Shown one piece after another: positions 7,701 to 8,540 of a stretch of DNA of 8,540 nucleotides. Numbering within the stretch: position 1 is the first letter of the stretch; each line of letters opens with the position of its first letter. Below the pieces are notes generated by a model that was given only the letters and a program-made list of their open reading frames with translations, had not been told where the DNA came from and ran no database searches. The translations under genes were made by a program, and so were the position numbers. The stretch is from Leptolinea sp. (GTDB taxonomy: Bacteria; Chloroflexota; Anaerolineae; Anaerolineales; Anaerolineaceae): contig JALHEL010000206.1 of the NCBI GenBank assembly GCA_022837205.1, positions 1 through 8,540 on the forward strand, given 5' to 3'.

Positions 7701-8245
7701 TCGAAACACGTCTAAATAATCGATGTAAAGAATTGGAACAAGCCCGTTGTTTATCTCCGCAACCGCCGCTGCTTTTAGGTGTGGCACTGATCTTACCGGC
7801 CGGATTAGTCAGTCGATTGCAGGGGCAGAAGACATCAACCATAGATCTGTTCTCAAAACAGAAAAAAGCGGTCGAAGAAGCCGCCATGCAAGCCGTGTTC
7901 GAAAAAGAACGAGAACTGGGGTTTTTGCCGATGGATGTTCATCTTGAAAATATGGGATGGGATATCGAATCCGCAATTCCCGACAGTGGTAAATTACGAT
8001 TCATCGAAGTAAAAGGGCGGATTTTCGGCGAAGAAACGATCACTGTCAGCAAAAATGAAATTTTAGCCGGATTAAATAAGCCGGAAGATTATTTTTTGGT
8101 GATCGTAGAAGTAGTATTCGAAGGTGAAATCGCGAAAGCAAAAGACATTCATTACGTTTCCCGTCCATTCCGCCGGGAACCGGATTTTGCGGTAACAAGC
8201 GTCAATTACAAAATTAAAGAACTCCTGAAACAGGAAAAGGAGTAA
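4732..8245 (+). CDS. SNF2/RapA-type DEAH helicase with C-terminal DUF3883-like domain (DISARM DrmD-like), frameshift at T7 near start
   Basis: This is a large superfamily 2 ATPase of the type often found in anti-phage islands. An uninterrupted frame runs from 4910 (TTG) to 8245, 1111 residues. In that numbering the motifs are PLPHQ (47-51), Walker A DDPGSGKT (71-78), DEAH (172-175), TATPHNG (209-215), a charged coiled-coil-like insert (about 330-425), the helicase C domain from KIVIFTEHRD (451), VATDAAGEGINLQ (508-520) and QRFGRIHRIGQ (539-549). Near the end, GWDIES (1016-1021), FIEVKGR (1031-1037) and NEILAGLNKPEDYFL match DUF3883, with a D...ExK pattern reminiscent of PD-(D/E)xK nucleases. 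The same frame is open back to 4736 and encodes 58 more family-like residues with no ATG, GTG or TTG. ATG 4732 (MIKFFENLKP) reaches it if one T of T7 is dropped, giving 1170 residues. No DISARM partner gene is visible, so the system assignment is tentative. Confidence 0.88.
4741..4747 (+). other. T7 homopolymer causing the +1 frameshift in the helicase start
   Basis: ATG ATT AAG is followed by seven T and then GAA. With seven T the frame ends at TGA (4747-4749). With six T the reading MIKFFENLKP joins the long helicase frame. Homopolymers of this length are known sites of replication slippage, transcriptional slippage and sequencing error. The sequence does not tell which applies. Confidence 0.75.
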
Positions 8246-8327
8246 AACGAATACAGGATTATTGAATATTCGGATTCGTAATAGGATATTGTGCTTTTTT
8301 AATAGGGGTTTCGGTTCAAGATAACCG
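8246..8327. other. AT-rich spacer after the helicase, nothing firm
   Basis: There is no ORF or RNA gene that I recognise. ACGAAT (8247-8252) and ATTCGT (8274-8279) are inverted, but the loop is 21 nt and no T-run follows directly, so I do not call a terminator. The isolated T6 at 8295-8300 is not preceded by a stem that I can see. Confidence 0.4.
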
Positions 8328-8540
8328 TTATAATTTATTATGAACAATCGAAAGAAGCCGTAAGATCCTTCTTGATTTTTTAAATTTTAAATTTTCTCTT
8401 AGTCTATCAAGTATGACTATGCTATCCTGTACTGAATAAGCTGTTACTGAAAGTAGTGCTGCAATGGAGGGAAAATTTAACTGAACTCGAGTTATAGCTA
8501 AAACTCCAATTGTTACCAATATATCATGAATAAGAGCAAG
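8328..8540 (-). pseudogene. secF: SecF C-terminal membrane fragment, divergent and truncated, cut by window edge
   Basis: The minus strand is open from the right edge (8540) to TAA at 8328-8330. The first about 52 codons read as the conserved core of SecF, the accessory subunit of the Sec translocase: LALIHDILVTIGV, LNFPSIAALLSV, and AYSVQDSIVILDRLRENLK, compared with the usual GYSxNDTIVxxDRIREN. Several near-invariant positions differ (G to A, N to Q, T to S). The family normally continues for about 80 or more residues with further membrane helices. Here the reading stops 18 codons after RENLK, though the tail LLSIVHNKL and an Arg codon after the stop weakly resemble the next SecF block (NLSINQTLSR). 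Codons are much richer in A and T than in the neighbouring genes. It is probably a decayed or foreign fragment. A divergent functional SecF with a frameshift is an alternative. Confidence 0.75.

Noticed and set aside
8247..8300. Terminator after the helicase
   Set aside because: The only inverted repeat has a 6-bp stem and a 21-nt loop, and the T6 run is 15 nt further on with no adjacent stem.
1..8540. CRISPR array, tRNA, rRNA, transposase or IS ends
   Set aside because: I read both strands and found no regular repeat-spacer pattern, no tRNA or rRNA signature, and no transposase-like reading frame or terminal inverted repeats.

Overview
The window reads as a chromosomal piece of an anaerobic, probably fermentative or syntrophic bacterium that handles propionate or methylmalonyl-CoA. 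The basis is a complete-order mmdA-mmdD-mmdC-mmdB operon for the sodium-pumping, biotin-dependent methylmalonyl-CoA decarboxylase, the order known from Propionigenium modestum. Shine-Dalgarno sites are clear and one good Rho-independent terminator is present. I cannot assign a phylum from this sequence.

Layout, left to right. (1) 1-803, minus strand: the N-terminal 267 codons of glmS (glucosamine-6-phosphate synthase), running off the left edge, preceded by a roughly 150-nt leader. (2) 966-1001: a terminator that ends the decarboxylase operon. (3) 1025-4564, minus strand: mmdB (membrane Na+ channel subunit), mmdC (biotin carrier), mmdD (small membrane anchor) and mmdA (carboxyltransferase), tightly spaced and transcribed leftward in the order A-D-C-B. 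(4) 4565-4731: a divergent intergenic region with a perfect TATAAT box inside an inverted repeat and a strong GC-rich hairpin. (5) 4732-8245, plus strand: a large SNF2/RapA-type helicase with a C-terminal DUF3883-like domain, of the kind found in anti-phage islands (DISARM DrmD-like). (6) 8328-8540, minus strand: an AT-rich, divergent and truncated piece of secF running off the right edge.

The most striking property is that three of the large genes are broken by small indels. mmdB has one extra base in a TTCCTTCC run. mmdA appears to lack about 29 bases just before its GGARIQEG motif. The helicase has one extra T in a T7 run at codons 4-5, and its family-conserved N-terminus is readable only after that shift. 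Either the locus is decaying, or some of these sites are phase-variable, or the assembly contains indel errors. Reads across the three sites would decide.

If intact, the Mmd proteins form one membrane complex. MmdA moves the carboxyl group from methylmalonyl-CoA to biotin on MmdC, and MmdB releases CO2 while pumping Na+. MmdD holds the complex together. The helicase has no recognisable defence partner inside the window. The secF remnant beside it suggests a rearrangement or island boundary there.
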